64,000 nucleotides of DNA from NCBI RefSeq assembly GCF_000577615.1, contig NZ_CBXX010000002.1, forward strand, positions 186,001-250,000, written 5' to 3'. Both the position numbers and the translations under genes were made by a program. Below are positions 1 to 8,689 of this stretch, one piece after another. The first letter of the stretch is position 1. Every line of letters begins with the position of its first letter. This DNA is from Herbaspirillum sp. RV1423. GTDB taxonomy: Bacteria > Pseudomonadota > Gammaproteobacteria > Burkholderiales > Burkholderiaceae_D. The notes beneath the pieces were generated by a model. That model was not told where the DNA came from, searched no databases, and saw nothing but the letters and a program-made list of their open reading frames with translations.

Positions 1-2
1 CG

Positions 3-236
3 CGGCCCAACCATCCGTACACGCAAGCCTTGCTGGCCGAAGTGCCGCGGCTGCAGGCGCGCAACAAGTCCTTTACGGCGATCAAGGGCGAGATTCCCAG
101 TCCGCTGAATCCGCCCCCGGGATGTCATTTTCATCCGCGCTGCCCGCATGCGATGGCGCGCTGCCGCGAAGAAGCGCCGGTGCTGAAGGAAGTCGCGCCG
201 GGCCATGCGAGCGCATGTCATTTGAACGACCAGTAA
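3..236 (+). CDS. Peptide-type ABC transporter ATP-binding protein, C-terminal end (partial)
   Basis: Only the last 77 codons are present; the gene enters from the left edge. The frame reads HPYTQALLAEVPRL and later a Cys-rich HFHPRCPHAMARC segment. Both are typical of the C-terminal oligopeptide-binding extension of OppD/OppF/DppF ATPases. The Walker motifs are outside the window. It is followed 58 bases later by a family 5 solute-binding protein, so it is probably the second ATPase of a dipeptide/oligopeptide-type importer operon. The substrate cannot be told from this end. Confidence 0.85.
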   Translation, partial: RPNHPYTQALLAEVPRLQARNKSFTAIKGEIPSPLNPPPGCHFHPRCPHAMARCREEAPVLKEVAPGHASACHLNDQ

Positions 237-294
237 GCCATATCGCGTTTCAGAACCGCAGTTTTTATCCCACACCCAACCGAGGATGATGAAC

Positions 295-1869
295 ATGAAG
301 AAAACAGTACTTTCCAGCCTCTTGGCCGTTGCGCTGCTCGGCTCGGCGGCCGTCGGCGCCAACGCGCAGACGCTCAACATCGCTTTCGCCGATCCACTGT
401 CGTCGCTCGATCCGCAACTGAACAATCATGCCGGCGACCGTTCTGTCGACCTGCATTTCTGGGACTTGCTGGTCGAGAACAACTACAACAAGCTGCAACC
501 GGGCCTGGCGGTGAGCTGGAAGAACGTCGATCCAAAGACCTGGGAGTTCAAGCTGCGCCCCAACGTCAAGTGGCAGGACGGCAAGCCGTTCACCGCCGAC
601 GACGTGATTTTCTCGTATCAGCGCGCACGCAACGTGCCGGGCAGCGTGGCAACCTTCGCCGGCTACCTGCGTACGGTGGAATCGGTCACCGCCAAGGATC
701 CGCTGACGCTGGTCGTCAAGACCAATATCCCGAACCCGGACCTGCCGCTGAACCTGGCCTCGGTGCATATCGTCAGCAAGCACGTCGGCGAGAAATCCCA
801 GACCGAGAACTACAACAGCGGCGCCGCCATGGTCGGCAGCGGTCCGTATAAATACGTGTCCTATACGCCGGGCGACCGCGTCGTGATGGAACGCAACAAT
901 GATTACTGGGGCCAGAAGCAGATCTGGGAAAAGGTCAACTACCGCTACATCAACAACGCCGCCGCACGTACCGCCGCCTTGCTGTCGGGCGATGTCGACG
1001 TGATCGACAAGGTGTCGGTGTCGGACCTGGCCAAGCTGAAGCAGTCGCCCAACGTCAAGGTGTTCCCGTACAACGGCCTGCGCGTGCTGCTGCTGCAACC
1101 GACTTTCCATGAAGGCCCGAGCCCGTACATCACCGACAACAACGGCAAGCAGCTCGACAAGAACCCGCTGCTCGACGTGCGCGTGCGCCGCGCGCTGTCG
1201 CTGGCGATCAACCGCAAGGCGCTGGTCGACCGCATCCTGCAAGGCGCGGCGACCGAAGCCAACCAATGGATGCCGGCCGACACCTTCGGCTACAACCCGG
1301 ACATCAAGAACATTCCCAACGATGTGAACCAGGCCAAGAAGCTGCTGGCCGATGCCGGTTTCCCGCAAGGCTTCAAACTGACCATCCACGTGCCGAACGA
1401 CCGTTACCCGCAAGCGCCGGAAACCATGCAAGCCGTGGCGCAGTTCTGGACCCGCATCGGCGTCAAGACCCAGGTGGAGGTGTTGCCGTGGGCGTCGTAT
1501 TCGGCGCGCGCCAACAAGAACGAGTTTGCCGTCAGCGTGTTGGCATGGGGTAACGGCACCGGCGAAGCCAGCTATGCGCTGGTGAACGTGCTGGCGACCG
1601 TCGACGCCAAGAAGGGCCTGGGTGCTTCCAACTGGAACCACTACAGCAATCCGGCAGTCGACAAGGCATTGGCCGATTCGACGGCGGAATTCGACGCCGC
1701 CAAGCGTGAGGCCATCCTGCGCAATTCGGCCAAACTGGTCTCCGACGACGTCGGCGTGATCCCGCTGTATCACTATCAGAACATCTGGGCTGCGAAAAAA
1801 GGCCTGACGGTGACGCCGGCCAGCAGCGATCGCACCACCGCGATGATGGTGACGCAGGACAAGAAGTAA
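295..1869 (+). CDS. Family 5 extracellular solute-binding protein of a peptide-type ABC importer
   Basis: A protein of about 524 residues with a Sec signal peptide (MKKTVLSSLLAVALLGSAA, cleavage near ANAQ). The mature part follows the SBP_bac_5 pattern: DPLSSLDPQ near the start, an LRPNVKWQDGKPFTADDV segment, and an RRALSLAINRKALVD block near residue 300. It should capture a peptide or similar ligand in the periplasm for the transporter whose ATPase ends just upstream. In-frame ATGs exist at 286, 289 and 295; the GAGG at 282-285 is spaced correctly only for 295. From memory of family models, it resembles the KPN_01854-type binding proteins that travel with CMD and AhpD-like proteins, which matches the genes that follow. 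Confidence 0.9.
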   Translation: MKKTVLSSLLAVALLGSAAVGANAQTLNIAFADPLSSLDPQLNNHAGDRSVDLHFWDLLVENNYNKLQPGLAVSWKNVDPKTWEFKLRPNVKWQDGKPFTADDVIFSYQRARNVPGSVATFAGYLRTVESVTAKDPLTLVVKTNIPNPDLPLNLASVHIVSKHVGEKSQTENYNSGAAMVGSGPYKYVSYTPGDRVVMERNNDYWGQKQIWEKVNYRYINNAAARTAALLSGDVDVIDKVSVSDLAKLKQSPNVKVFPYNGLRVLLLQPTFHEGPSPYITDNNGKQLDKNPLLDVRVRRALSLAINRKALVDRILQGAATEANQWMPADTFGYNPDIKNIPNDVNQAKKLLADAGFPQGFKLTIHVPNDRYPQAPETMQAVAQFWTRIGVKTQVEVLPWASYSARANKNEFAVSVLAWGNGTGEASYALVNVLATVDAKKGLGASNWNHYSNPAVDKALADSTAEFDAAKREAILRNSAKLVSDDVGVIPLYHYQNIWAAKKGLTVTPASSDRTTAMMVTQDKK

Positions 1870-1887
1870 GCAAGGAAGGAGGACGCC

Positions 1888-3210
1888 ATGTCCACGTTGA
1901 ACATCACTGTCAGTCCCGCCGATGACCTGATCGACGTGCCGCGCCGCATCGTCGTCACCGGCGCGCAGCCGGGCGAGCTGGTGCAGGTATCCAGCCGCAC
2001 GGTGCGCGCCGGCGCGGTGTGGCGCAGCAGCGCGCATTTTGTCGCCGACGATGCCGGCCATGTCGACCTGACGCTGGCGCCGGCGGTGGAGGGCGGCTAT
2101 CGCGGCATCTCGGCGATGGGCTTGTTGTGGTCGCAACGACCTGAAGAGGACGGCAAGCGCGAGCTGTTTCACGCCGATGTGCAACAGCCGCTGACGACGA
2201 CCTTGCAGGTCAGCGCGGTCAGCGGCGATGCGGAGGCGGAGCTGACGCAGCGCTTGTGTGCCGCCGGCGTCACGCGGCGCGAGGTGCGCGATAACGGCCT
2301 GGTCGGCACGCTGTTCCTGCCTCCGGGCGAGGGGCCTTTTCCGGCGGTGATGATCCTCAACGGTTCCGGCGGCGGCATCAACGAACCGCGCGCGGCCCTG
2401 TATGCGTCGCGCGGCTACGCGGCGCTGGCGCTGGCGTATTTCAAGGCGCCGGGACTGTCGGATTATATTTCCAACACGCCGCTTGAGTATTTTGAAAAAG
2501 GGCTGGACTGGTTGCGCGAGACGGTCAGGCCGCCCGGCGATTTTGTCGCCATCAACGGGCAATCGCGCGGCGGTGAGCTGGTCTTGCTGCTGGGGGCGAC
2601 ATTTCCCGAAAAAGTCTCGGCCGTGTTGGCCTATGTGCCGAGCGCGCTGGTGCATAGCGGGCAAAATGCCGCCGATCCGGCAGTCGGCCGCGAAGGTCCG
2701 ACCTGGTTGCTCAAGGGCCGGCCGCTCACGCATCAATGGGAAAACAATCGCCACGCCAGTTGGGCGCCGTTCGACGGCGGCGCGCCGCCGCACCGGCATG
2801 CGCTCGCCATGCTGACTGCCTTGCAGGACAAGGATGCGGTGGCGCGGGCGCGTATCCATGTCGAAAACATCCAATCGCCGGTGCTGCTGTTTTCGGCCAC
2901 CGACGACGGCTCGTGGCCGTCCAGCGCGTATTCGAAAATGGTCCGCGACAAGCTGGAAGAAGTCGCGCATCCGCATGCCGTGGAATGGCACGACTACCAG
3001 GATGCCGGGCACGCCATCCTGTTTCCCTTTGTGCCGACGACCCAGACGACTTACGCACATCCTGTTTCCAAACGCATCAGCACGGGCGGCGGCGAGCCTG
3101 CCGCCAACGCGCATGCGGACAAACATTCCTGGCACCACGCCCAGGAATTCCTGGCCAATGCGGTCAAGGCGCATTTGTCGGCGCATCCAACCCGAAAGGA
3201 AGTTTCATGA
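1888..3210 (+). CDS. Acyl-CoA thioesterase / bile acid-CoA:amino acid N-acyltransferase (BAAT) family hydrolase
   Basis: A 440-residue protein with the two-domain BAAT/acyl-CoA thioesterase layout: an N-terminal beta-sandwich (about residues 10-110) and a C-terminal alpha/beta hydrolase (about 140-430). The nucleophile elbow reads NGQSRGGE with Ser226. The acid is probably the Asp in SATDDGSWPS and the base the His in DAGHAILFP. No signal peptide is seen, so it should be cytoplasmic. It starts 18 bases after the binding-protein gene behind an AAGGAGG Shine-Dalgarno and overlaps the next gene by 4 bases (ATGA), so it is in the transporter operon. It may process an imported ester or thioester; the substrate is unknown. 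Confidence 0.82.
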   Translation: MSTLNITVSPADDLIDVPRRIVVTGAQPGELVQVSSRTVRAGAVWRSSAHFVADDAGHVDLTLAPAVEGGYRGISAMGLLWSQRPEEDGKRELFHADVQQPLTTTLQVSAVSGDAEAELTQRLCAAGVTRREVRDNGLVGTLFLPPGEGPFPAVMILNGSGGGINEPRAALYASRGYAALALAYFKAPGLSDYISNTPLEYFEKGLDWLRETVRPPGDFVAINGQSRGGELVLLLGATFPEKVSAVLAYVPSALVHSGQNAADPAVGREGPTWLLKGRPLTHQWENNRHASWAPFDGGAPPHRHALAMLTALQDKDAVARARIHVENIQSPVLLFSATDDGSWPSSAYSKMVRDKLEEVAHPHAVEWHDYQDAGHAILFPFVPTTQTTYAHPVSKRISTGGGEPAANAHADKHSWHHAQEFLANAVKAHLSAHPTRKEVS

Positions 3211-3728
3211 CGACGCAAGTGGAATACCACATCGACAACGATCTCATCGACAAGCTGGCCGGCCTGCAGGCCGGCAGCCAACTGCATGCCTTGCGCCACC
3301 AGCGCGAGAAGGTCGCGGTCGCCTCGCAGGGAAGCTACGACACGCTGTTCGACCCGGCGCTGGAAGGCATTGGCCTGGACGAGCGCCTGCTGGTCGCCTT
3401 GTACGCCTGTCGGCTGGCCGGTGCGCAAGATGTCGCCGCGCATTACCGCGCGCGCCTGGAAGCCTTGCCTGCCGACGCGGCGCAACTTGCCGTGGCGGCG
3501 TCAGGCGAGCCGGAGCAATTGCCCGCAGGCCGCCTGCGCGCCATGCTGATCTTTACGCGCGCCCTGACCGAGCGTCCGGTGGAAGGCGACAAGGCTGCCT
3601 TGCATACCTTGCCCGCCGCCGGCATCAGCACGCCGGCCGTGGTCGCGCTGTCGCAACTGATCGCCTTCATTTCCTATCAGATCCGCGTCGTCGCCGGACT
3701 GAAGGCAATGAAACTGGCCAGCAACTGA
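3207..3728 (+). CDS. CMD/AhpD-fold domain protein (Avi_7170-like)
   Basis: A 173-residue, largely helical protein with the carboxymuconolactone decarboxylase/AhpD-type fold, suggested by the LDERLLVALYACRLAGA helix and the paired downstream gene. The AhpD CxxC pair is absent, so simple peroxidase chemistry is unlikely. The start is the ATG at 3207, coupled through ATGA to the thioesterase stop; a GAAAGGA ribosome site lies 7 bases upstream. It is followed after 12 bases by a true CxxC AhpD protein. Paired CMD and AhpD genes beside family 5 ABC importers are a known combination, but their reaction is not established. Confidence 0.75.
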   Translation: MTTQVEYHIDNDLIDKLAGLQAGSQLHALRHQREKVAVASQGSYDTLFDPALEGIGLDERLLVALYACRLAGAQDVAAHYRARLEALPADAAQLAVAASGEPEQLPAGRLRAMLIFTRALTERPVEGDKAALHTLPAAGISTPAVVALSQLIAFISYQIRVVAGLKAMKLASN

Positions 3729-3740
3729 TCCGGAGGAATT

Positions 3741-4331
3741 ATGAGCGCCATCATCAAATCGCACGGCTTCACCAATGAAACCCTGGACTGGAAGGCCTGG
3801 CTGGACGTCATCGACCTCGACAAGGCCGGCGAAGACCAGATCAAGGTGCTGGAAGAGAGCCATCCCAAGGCCAAGGTATCGGATTACTACCTGTTCCTCG
3901 GCCACCAGCCCGACATCCTGCGCCAGCGTTCGGCTGCCTTCAACGCCATCATGTATGCGCCGGGCGGCATGTCGCGCGCCGAGCGCGAACTCGGTTCCAT
4001 GGTGGTGTCGCGCATCAACGGCTGCGTGTATTGCGCTTCGGTGCATGCTCAGCGTTTCGAACAGTTGGCCAAGCGCAACGACACCGTGCAGCAGGTATTC
4101 GACGATCCGTATACTGCCGGCGTCGATGCCCGCGAAAAGGCGATCACGCAGTTTTCCATTGCGCTGACCAAAAATCCCAACGGCATCGACGGCGACAGCA
4201 TCAAAGCCCTGAAGGACGTCGGCCTGAACGAGCAGGAAATTCTCGACCTGATCCATTCGGTCGCGATCTTCGCATGGGCCAACCGCCTGATGCTGAACCT
4301 GGGCGAGCCGGTATTCGCGGCGGCTGAATAA
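3741..4331 (+). CDS. Alkylhydroperoxidase (AhpD-like) domain protein
   Basis: A 196-residue AhpD-superfamily protein. It carries the redox motif CVYCASVH (Cys95, Cys98, His102) with an upstream Glu at 81/83, the layout of the AhpD proton relay. Members reduce peroxides using electrons from a lipoyl or thioredoxin-like partner. The next gene, 23 bases downstream, encodes a small lipoyl-domain protein, which is the kind of electron donor AhpD uses in the mycobacterial peroxidase system. GGAGG precedes the start. It belongs to the same operon as the transporter and thioesterase genes. Confidence 0.85.
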   Translation: MSAIIKSHGFTNETLDWKAWLDVIDLDKAGEDQIKVLEESHPKAKVSDYYLFLGHQPDILRQRSAAFNAIMYAPGGMSRAERELGSMVVSRINGCVYCASVHAQRFEQLAKRNDTVQQVFDDPYTAGVDAREKAITQFSIALTKNPNGIDGDSIKALKDVGLNEQEILDLIHSVAIFAWANRLMLNLGEPVFAAAE

Positions 4332-4354
4332 ACACCATACGAGAGGAGACAGGC

Positions 4355-4732
4355 ATGCTGATACCCGATGAGCTGGTCTATGCCGATACGCACGAATGGA
4401 TCAGGCTGGAAAACGACGGCACGCTGACCGTCGGCATCACCGATTTCGGCCAGGACCAGCTCGGTCCGCTGGTCTATGTGCAAACGCCGGAAGTCGGCAG
4501 CGCGCTCGCCCGCGGCGCCGAGGCCGGCGTGGTCGAATCCAACAAAACCGCTTCCGATGTGCATGCGCCGGTGGCCGGCGAAGTCATCGCGGCCAATCCA
4601 CTGCTGACGGACACGCCCGACGCCATCAACGGCGCACCTTACGAGCAGTGGATTTTCAAGCTGCGGCCGGCGGCGACGTTCGACGCGTCAGGGTTTCTGG
4701 ATGCGGCAGGATATCGGAAATTGATCGGATAA
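4355..4732 (+). CDS. Stand-alone lipoyl-domain protein, GcvH-like
   Basis: A 125-residue protein with the GcvH fold: HEWIRLENDGTLTVGITDFG at the N-terminus and the lipoylation motif ESNKTASD with Lys64 as the likely acceptor. GcvH normally shuttles aminomethyl groups between GcvP and GcvT, but neither is near. Here it follows two AhpD-fold proteins, so a redox or acyl-carrier role with them is more likely than glycine cleavage. GAGAGGAG lies just upstream of the ATG. Last gene of the operon. Lipoylation itself is inferred from the conserved motif. Confidence 0.85.
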   Translation: MLIPDELVYADTHEWIRLENDGTLTVGITDFGQDQLGPLVYVQTPEVGSALARGAEAGVVESNKTASDVHAPVAGEVIAANPLLTDTPDAINGAPYEQWIFKLRPAATFDASGFLDAAGYRKLIG

Positions 4733-4790
4733 ACGCAGGCTTTGCGGGGAATACCGTTTGGTTAAGCCTGTTCGTATCTATCGCAGCCGT

Positions 4791-4844
4791 CCCAGCGTTG
4801 TGAAGACGGTCGATACGACGCTGGGTCCTGACGTGCGTCAGGAC
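4791..4844. repeat. Two adjacent inverted repeats downstream of the lipoyl-protein gene
   Basis: CCCAGCGT at 4791-4798 pairs with ACGCTGGG at 4818-4825. Next to it, 4825-4844 (GTCCTGACGTGCGTCAGGAC) is a dyad with 9-base arms and a two-base centre. They lie between converging genes, so they may act as transcription end structures, but no clear T-run follows either one. Confidence 0.45.
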
Positions 4845-4938
4845 GACGGGCTTAAGGTTCTGCAATCGGCTTCAAGTAAAAAAACAAGCACGCGTTATCG
4901 AGTGGAGACGGCCATCGGAAGCGGCAGGAATCACGGGG

Positions 4939-5793
4939 CTAGTCATTTTCCTTGGCGACCAATGCTCCTTCGATGTGATGCCTGGCCAGCGACGCCGCGA
5001 CAAAGCCGGACGCTTTCATATCCTCTACAAACTTCGAGAGGTAGACGGCAGCTTCATTGCCTCTGGCTTTTGGTACGCCCATCGCCTGGCGGATGACCAT
5101 GAAGCGTTGATCCAGAATCCGCAATCCGCCGGCCTTTGCGGCATCTTTTTCCAATTGTTGCCGGACTCCGGCAGCTACCGTCAGATGCTGATCCAGAAAG
5201 CCCTGGACGACGGCCGGGGAGGTCGGTATCCGGACGATCGTCGCACAGTGCAGTTCGCGCGTGAGGAACAGGTCATAGGCGCTGCCTTGGCCGACAGCCA
5301 CGGTGATGCCGAGCTGGTCGACCTGTTCGTTGGCGGTGATCGGCGAATCTTCACGCACGGCGTAAAAGCCTTCAATCAATACATAGGGGCCGGTGAAACT
5401 GATTTCCTGGCCGCGTTTCGGATCGACCGCGAAAAAGCCGATGTCCGCTTTGCCTTGCTCCACGTTTTCGACCGACGCGCCCGCAGAGCCGACCGCGACC
5501 AATTGCAGCGGAACGCCGAGCCGTTTTGCGAGTTCGATCGCAAGGTCCACGGACACGCCGACCGGCTCGCCCGTCCTGGCGTCCAGATCGGCCAGCACCG
5601 GATTGCCGAGATTGATCGATGCGCGCAGCATACCGGCAGGTGCGAATATCGACACCATCGCCGACGCCATTGCCGAGTTTGCATGCTGCTGCGGTTGTGA
5701 ACGATTTGCTTGAGTCATGGTGATTCCCGAGACTTGCGCCAGTGCGGCGGCGTTGCATACCAGAAGGACCGATAGGGTCGAGAAAAATTTCAC
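4939..5793 (-). CDS. Periplasmic amino-acid-type solute-binding protein (family 3)
   Basis: A 284-residue protein with an N-terminal signal peptide (MKFFSTLSVLLVCNAAALAQ). The mature part matches SBP_bac_3: GEPVGVSVDLAIELAKRLGV, a GKADIGFFAVDPKR segment (the usual ligand-contacting loop), SFTGPYVLIEGFYAV, and a late dimerised-lobe region. No permease or ATPase is adjacent, so it is an orphan binding protein that must use a transporter encoded elsewhere or serve as a sensor. Polar amino acids are the family's usual ligands; the actual ligand cannot be read here. It is convergent with the lipoyl-protein gene. Confidence 0.85.
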   Translation of the reverse strand: MKFFSTLSVLLVCNAAALAQVSGITMTQANRSQPQQHANSAMASAMVSIFAPAGMLRASINLGNPVLADLDARTGEPVGVSVDLAIELAKRLGVPLQLVAVGSAGASVENVEQGKADIGFFAVDPKRGQEISFTGPYVLIEGFYAVREDSPITANEQVDQLGITVAVGQGSAYDLFLTRELHCATIVRIPTSPAVVQGFLDQHLTVAAGVRQQLEKDAAKAGGLRILDQRFMVIRQAMGVPKARGNEAAVYLSKFVEDMKASGFVAASLARHHIEGALVAKEND

Positions 5794-5891
5794 CTAGTCC
5801 TTGATTGTCGAAAATTTCTTCATCCTGCTGACCTTATATCAAAAGTCGAGGGAGCGGTTTCCATCGGTCATGGACGCCATGTTACATGGCT

Positions 5892-7964
5892 TCATTTCCA
5901 CATCCCGCGCATGCGCGCCGCCACATCGACCCGCATTTGCTTTGCATCGGGGCGGCCGCTCGGTCCGACCGCGACGACCGGCCAGGCGCTGCTGGAGAAA
6001 TGCGGCAGTATGCCGGGCGGGATGAAGCGCGTGCGCGAGGCGTAGACATGGCGGTCGCCCTGGGCGTGCTGGCCGCCGGTGAAAAATTTCTGCGGCACCA
6101 TGAGATGCAGGTCGTCTTTGGCGCGCGTCATGGCGACGTAGAGCAGGCGCCGTTCTTCTTCGATTTCATCGCTGTTGCCGGCGGCGAGGTCGGCCGGGAT
6201 GCAGCCGTCGACGACGTTGAGGATGTAGACCGATTTCCATTCCTGTCCTTTGGATGAATGGATGGTCGACAGGATCAGGTAATCCTCGTCGAGCAGAGGC
6301 ACGCCGGACTGGTCGCTGGTGGCGTCCGGAGGATCGAGCGTGAGTTCGGTGAGGAAGCGTTCGCGCGATGGGTAGCCGGAGGCGATCTGTTCCAGTTGCA
6401 GCAGGTCGGCCTGGCGCGTGGTCGCGTCTTCGTGCTTGCGTTCCAGATGCGGCGCGTACCAGTTGCGCGCATGGGCGATCTCGCCGGGCCAGCCGGTCTT
6501 GCCTTGCGCCATGAACTGCAGGACTTCGACGAAGCCGGTCCAGTCCTCGCCGGCGCGCGGCGGCGCAGGCAGGGCGGACAAGGCGGCGATCGGATCGGCC
6601 TGCGCCGACATGGCGTCGAGCACCTTGTGCGCCGAACCGGGACCGACGCCGGGCAACAGTTGCATCAGGCGGAAACCGGCCACGCGGTCGCGCGGATTCT
6701 GGACGAAACGCAGCATCGCCAGCATGTCCTTGATGTGGGCGCTGTCGAGGAATTTGAGGCCGCCGAATTTGACGAAGGGGATGTTCCTGCGCACCAGTTC
6801 GATTTCCAGCGGGCCGCTGTGGTCGGAGGCGCGGAACAGTACGGCTTGCTCTTTCAGCGTGCTGCCGGCTTCGCGGTTTTCCAGCACGCGCTCGACGATG
6901 TAGCGCGCCTGGTCGGCCTCGTCGCGCACCGAAACCAGGCGCGGCTTGTCTTCCGAGGTGCGCTCGGTCCACAGGTTTTTGGTAAAGCGTTCCAGCGCCT
7001 TGTCGATCACGCTGTTGGCGGCGGCGAGTATGGGTTGCGTCGAGCGGTAATTGCGGTCGAGCGTGACGATGTCGGCCGGCGGATCGAAGGCGCGCGGAAA
7101 ATCGAGGATGTTGCGCACCGTCGCCGCGCGGAACGAGTAGATCGCCTGGGCATCGTCGCCGACCACGGTAAGGCCGCGGCCATCCGGTTTCAGCGCCAGC
7201 AGGATGGACGATTGCAGGCGGTTGGTGTCCTGGTATTCATCGACCAGCACATGGTCGAAACGGGCGCCGATATCGTCGGCCAGCAGGCGGTCTCCGATGG
7301 TCTGGGCCCAGTACAGCAGCAGGTCGTCGTAATCGAGCACGTTGTGCGCCTGCTTGGCTTCGACATAGGCGCCGAACAGCGTGCGCAATTGCGCTTCCCA
7401 TTCGGCGCACCACGGGAAGACCTTGTGCAGGATGCTGTCCAGCGGAGCTTCCGCATTGACTGCGCGCGAGTAGATCGCCAGGCACGTCGCCTTGAGCGGA
7501 AAGCGCTTTTCGGTTTTGGACAGGCCCAGTTCGTGGCGCACCAGGTTCATCAGGTCGGCCGAGTCTTCGCGATCGTGGATCGAGAAGTTGGGATCGAGGC
7601 CGATCTGCTCGGCATATTCGCGCAGCAGTCGCGCGCCGATGCCGTGGAAGGTGCCGGCCCACGACAAGGCATCGGCCATGATGCGGCCGTTGGCGCCGAG
7701 CGCTTCGCCGCAGATGCGTTGCACGCGGCGCGTCATCTCTGCGGCGGCGCGGCGCGAAAAGCTCATCAGCAGGATACGGCGCGGGTCGGCGCCGTTGACG
7801 ATCAGGTGAGCGACGCGGTGCGCCAGAGTATTGGTCTTGCCGGAACCGGCGCCGGCAATCACCAGCAAGGGGCGTGCGAGGGCGGACGGCTGCCCCGGCG
7901 CGATGCCGAATTCCACGGCCTTGCGTTGTTCGGTGTTGAGTTTTTCCAAATAGTCGACGTTCAT
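5892..7964 (-). CDS. UvrD/Rep-family superfamily 1 DNA helicase
   Basis: A 690-residue 3'-5' SF1A helicase with all main motifs: Walker A GAGSGKT (residues 38-44), motif Ia MSFSRRAAAEM, motif II DEYQDTN (242-248), motif III with AQAIYSFRAA, motif V HSSKGQEWKSVYI, and motif VI RRLLYVAMTRAKD. The Met at 7964 (MNVDYLEKLNTEQ) is preferred because the helicase domain starts at once after it; another in-frame start lies 30 bases upstream. It is of ordinary length and has no extra nuclease domain, so it is a repair or replication-restart helicase. It is monocistronic on the minus strand. Confidence 0.92.
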   Translation of the reverse strand: MNVDYLEKLNTEQRKAVEFGIAPGQPSALARPLLVIAGAGSGKTNTLAHRVAHLIVNGADPRRILLMSFSRRAAAEMTRRVQRICGEALGANGRIMADALSWAGTFHGIGARLLREYAEQIGLDPNFSIHDREDSADLMNLVRHELGLSKTEKRFPLKATCLAIYSRAVNAEAPLDSILHKVFPWCAEWEAQLRTLFGAYVEAKQAHNVLDYDDLLLYWAQTIGDRLLADDIGARFDHVLVDEYQDTNRLQSSILLALKPDGRGLTVVGDDAQAIYSFRAATVRNILDFPRAFDPPADIVTLDRNYRSTQPILAAANSVIDKALERFTKNLWTERTSEDKPRLVSVRDEADQARYIVERVLENREAGSTLKEQAVLFRASDHSGPLEIELVRRNIPFVKFGGLKFLDSAHIKDMLAMLRFVQNPRDRVAGFRLMQLLPGVGPGSAHKVLDAMSAQADPIAALSALPAPPRAGEDWTGFVEVLQFMAQGKTGWPGEIAHARNWYAPHLERKHEDATTRQADLLQLEQIASGYPSRERFLTELTLDPPDATSDQSGVPLLDEDYLILSTIHSSKGQEWKSVYILNVVDGCIPADLAAGNSDEIEEERRLLYVAMTRAKDDLHLMVPQKFFTGGQHAQGDRHVYASRTRFIPPGILPHFSSSAWPVVAVGPSGRPDAKQMRVDVAARMRGMWK

Positions 7965-8358
7965 CTTGAACCTTGGGGCGACGCTGCGCTGCAAATCGGC
8001 GCAAAGCGCTTATTTTACTGGTGTTTTATACAGCTATTCGCATGGTTTGCAAAAACATTCATCCCGACCAAGAAACGTCCTGTTCTTGCCGCGCCGGTGC
8101 GGCCGAACGGGTGACGCTGAAATGTTTTTTGGCGAGAGATGAAAGACCGTCAATGAATTCGGTGACAGAGTCGTCTATACTAAACAGGAAGCACATTCTT
8201 CCATGCGCTTCGGTATCTCGGGAAAACCAATACTGACGCGGCTTTCCAACATACTTCGTAGCGACGAAATAGTCTCGAATTTATAGAAAAATCGCTTGTG
8301 CAAAACGCGGGCGGCTGGTTAGAATTTTCCCTCAACAACAGTCATTGGAGGTGCGGTC
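7965..8358. other. Intergenic region between the helicase and a small gene
   Basis: About 390 bases without a convincing gene. It contains a TATACT box at 8176-8181 without a good -35 partner. Just upstream of the small gene is a weak promoter-like pair, TTGTGC (8296-8301) and TAGAAT (8320-8325), spaced by 18 bases. A GGAGG lies before the ATG at 8359. Confidence 0.4.
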
Positions 8359-8643
8359 ATGGATAAAACTCTCGCTCTGCTTGATTGTTTGGCTCAGCTC
8401 AAGGAAGCGCAGAACTGCGCCGATGCCTTACTGTCGGACATCGTCGCCGACGCCGTGCGCGCCAACAAAGGCAAAGGGGGCATTCCCAAGCCGGCCACAC
8501 TGAAAGCCTTCCGCAACGCGCTCAAGTCCGCCAATACGCATTGTTACCAGGCCGAACTGATTCTGGCCGAATTCGATGCATTGCAGACTGTCATGCCGTT
8601 GGGACATCCTCAGCCCATCCAGACGATGTTTTACAGCGTGTAA
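8359..8643 (+). CDS. Small protein of unknown function (94 residues)
   Basis: I do not recognise a family. The 94-residue product is soluble, mostly helical by appearance, without signal peptide or membrane segment: it opens MDKTLALLDCLAQLKEAQ and has a basic stretch RANKGKGGIPKP in the middle. It is credible as a gene because it has a strong ribosome site (GGAGGTG 5 bases before the ATG), a promoter-like pair upstream and an intrinsic terminator right after its stop. It appears monocistronic. Confidence 0.7.
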   Translation: MDKTLALLDCLAQLKEAQNCADALLSDIVADAVRANKGKGGIPKPATLKAFRNALKSANTHCYQAELILAEFDALQTVMPLGHPQPIQTMFYSV

Positions 8644-8660
8644 ATTCCCTGTGCGTTCCT

Positions 8661-8689
8661 CGTCCGCCTTGCGCGGGCGGGAATTTTTT
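8661..8689 (+). terminator. Rho-independent terminator after the 94-residue gene
   Basis: A GC-rich hairpin (TCCGCC at 8663-8668 pairing with GGCGGG at 8676-8681, one G-T pair) followed by GAA and six T residues at 8684-8689, 18 bases after the stop codon. Confidence 0.65.

Noticed and set aside
265-3186. Very long open frame on the minus strand opposite the binding-protein and thioesterase genes (973 codons)
   Set aside because: It is antisense to two well-supported genes, is extremely rich in Arg, His and Gln, and has no recognisable domain. High GC content creates such mirror frames.
6258-8114. 618-codon plus-strand frame opposite the UvrD-type helicase
   Set aside because: The opposite strand carries all SF1 helicase motifs; the plus frame has none and is Arg/Gln-rich.
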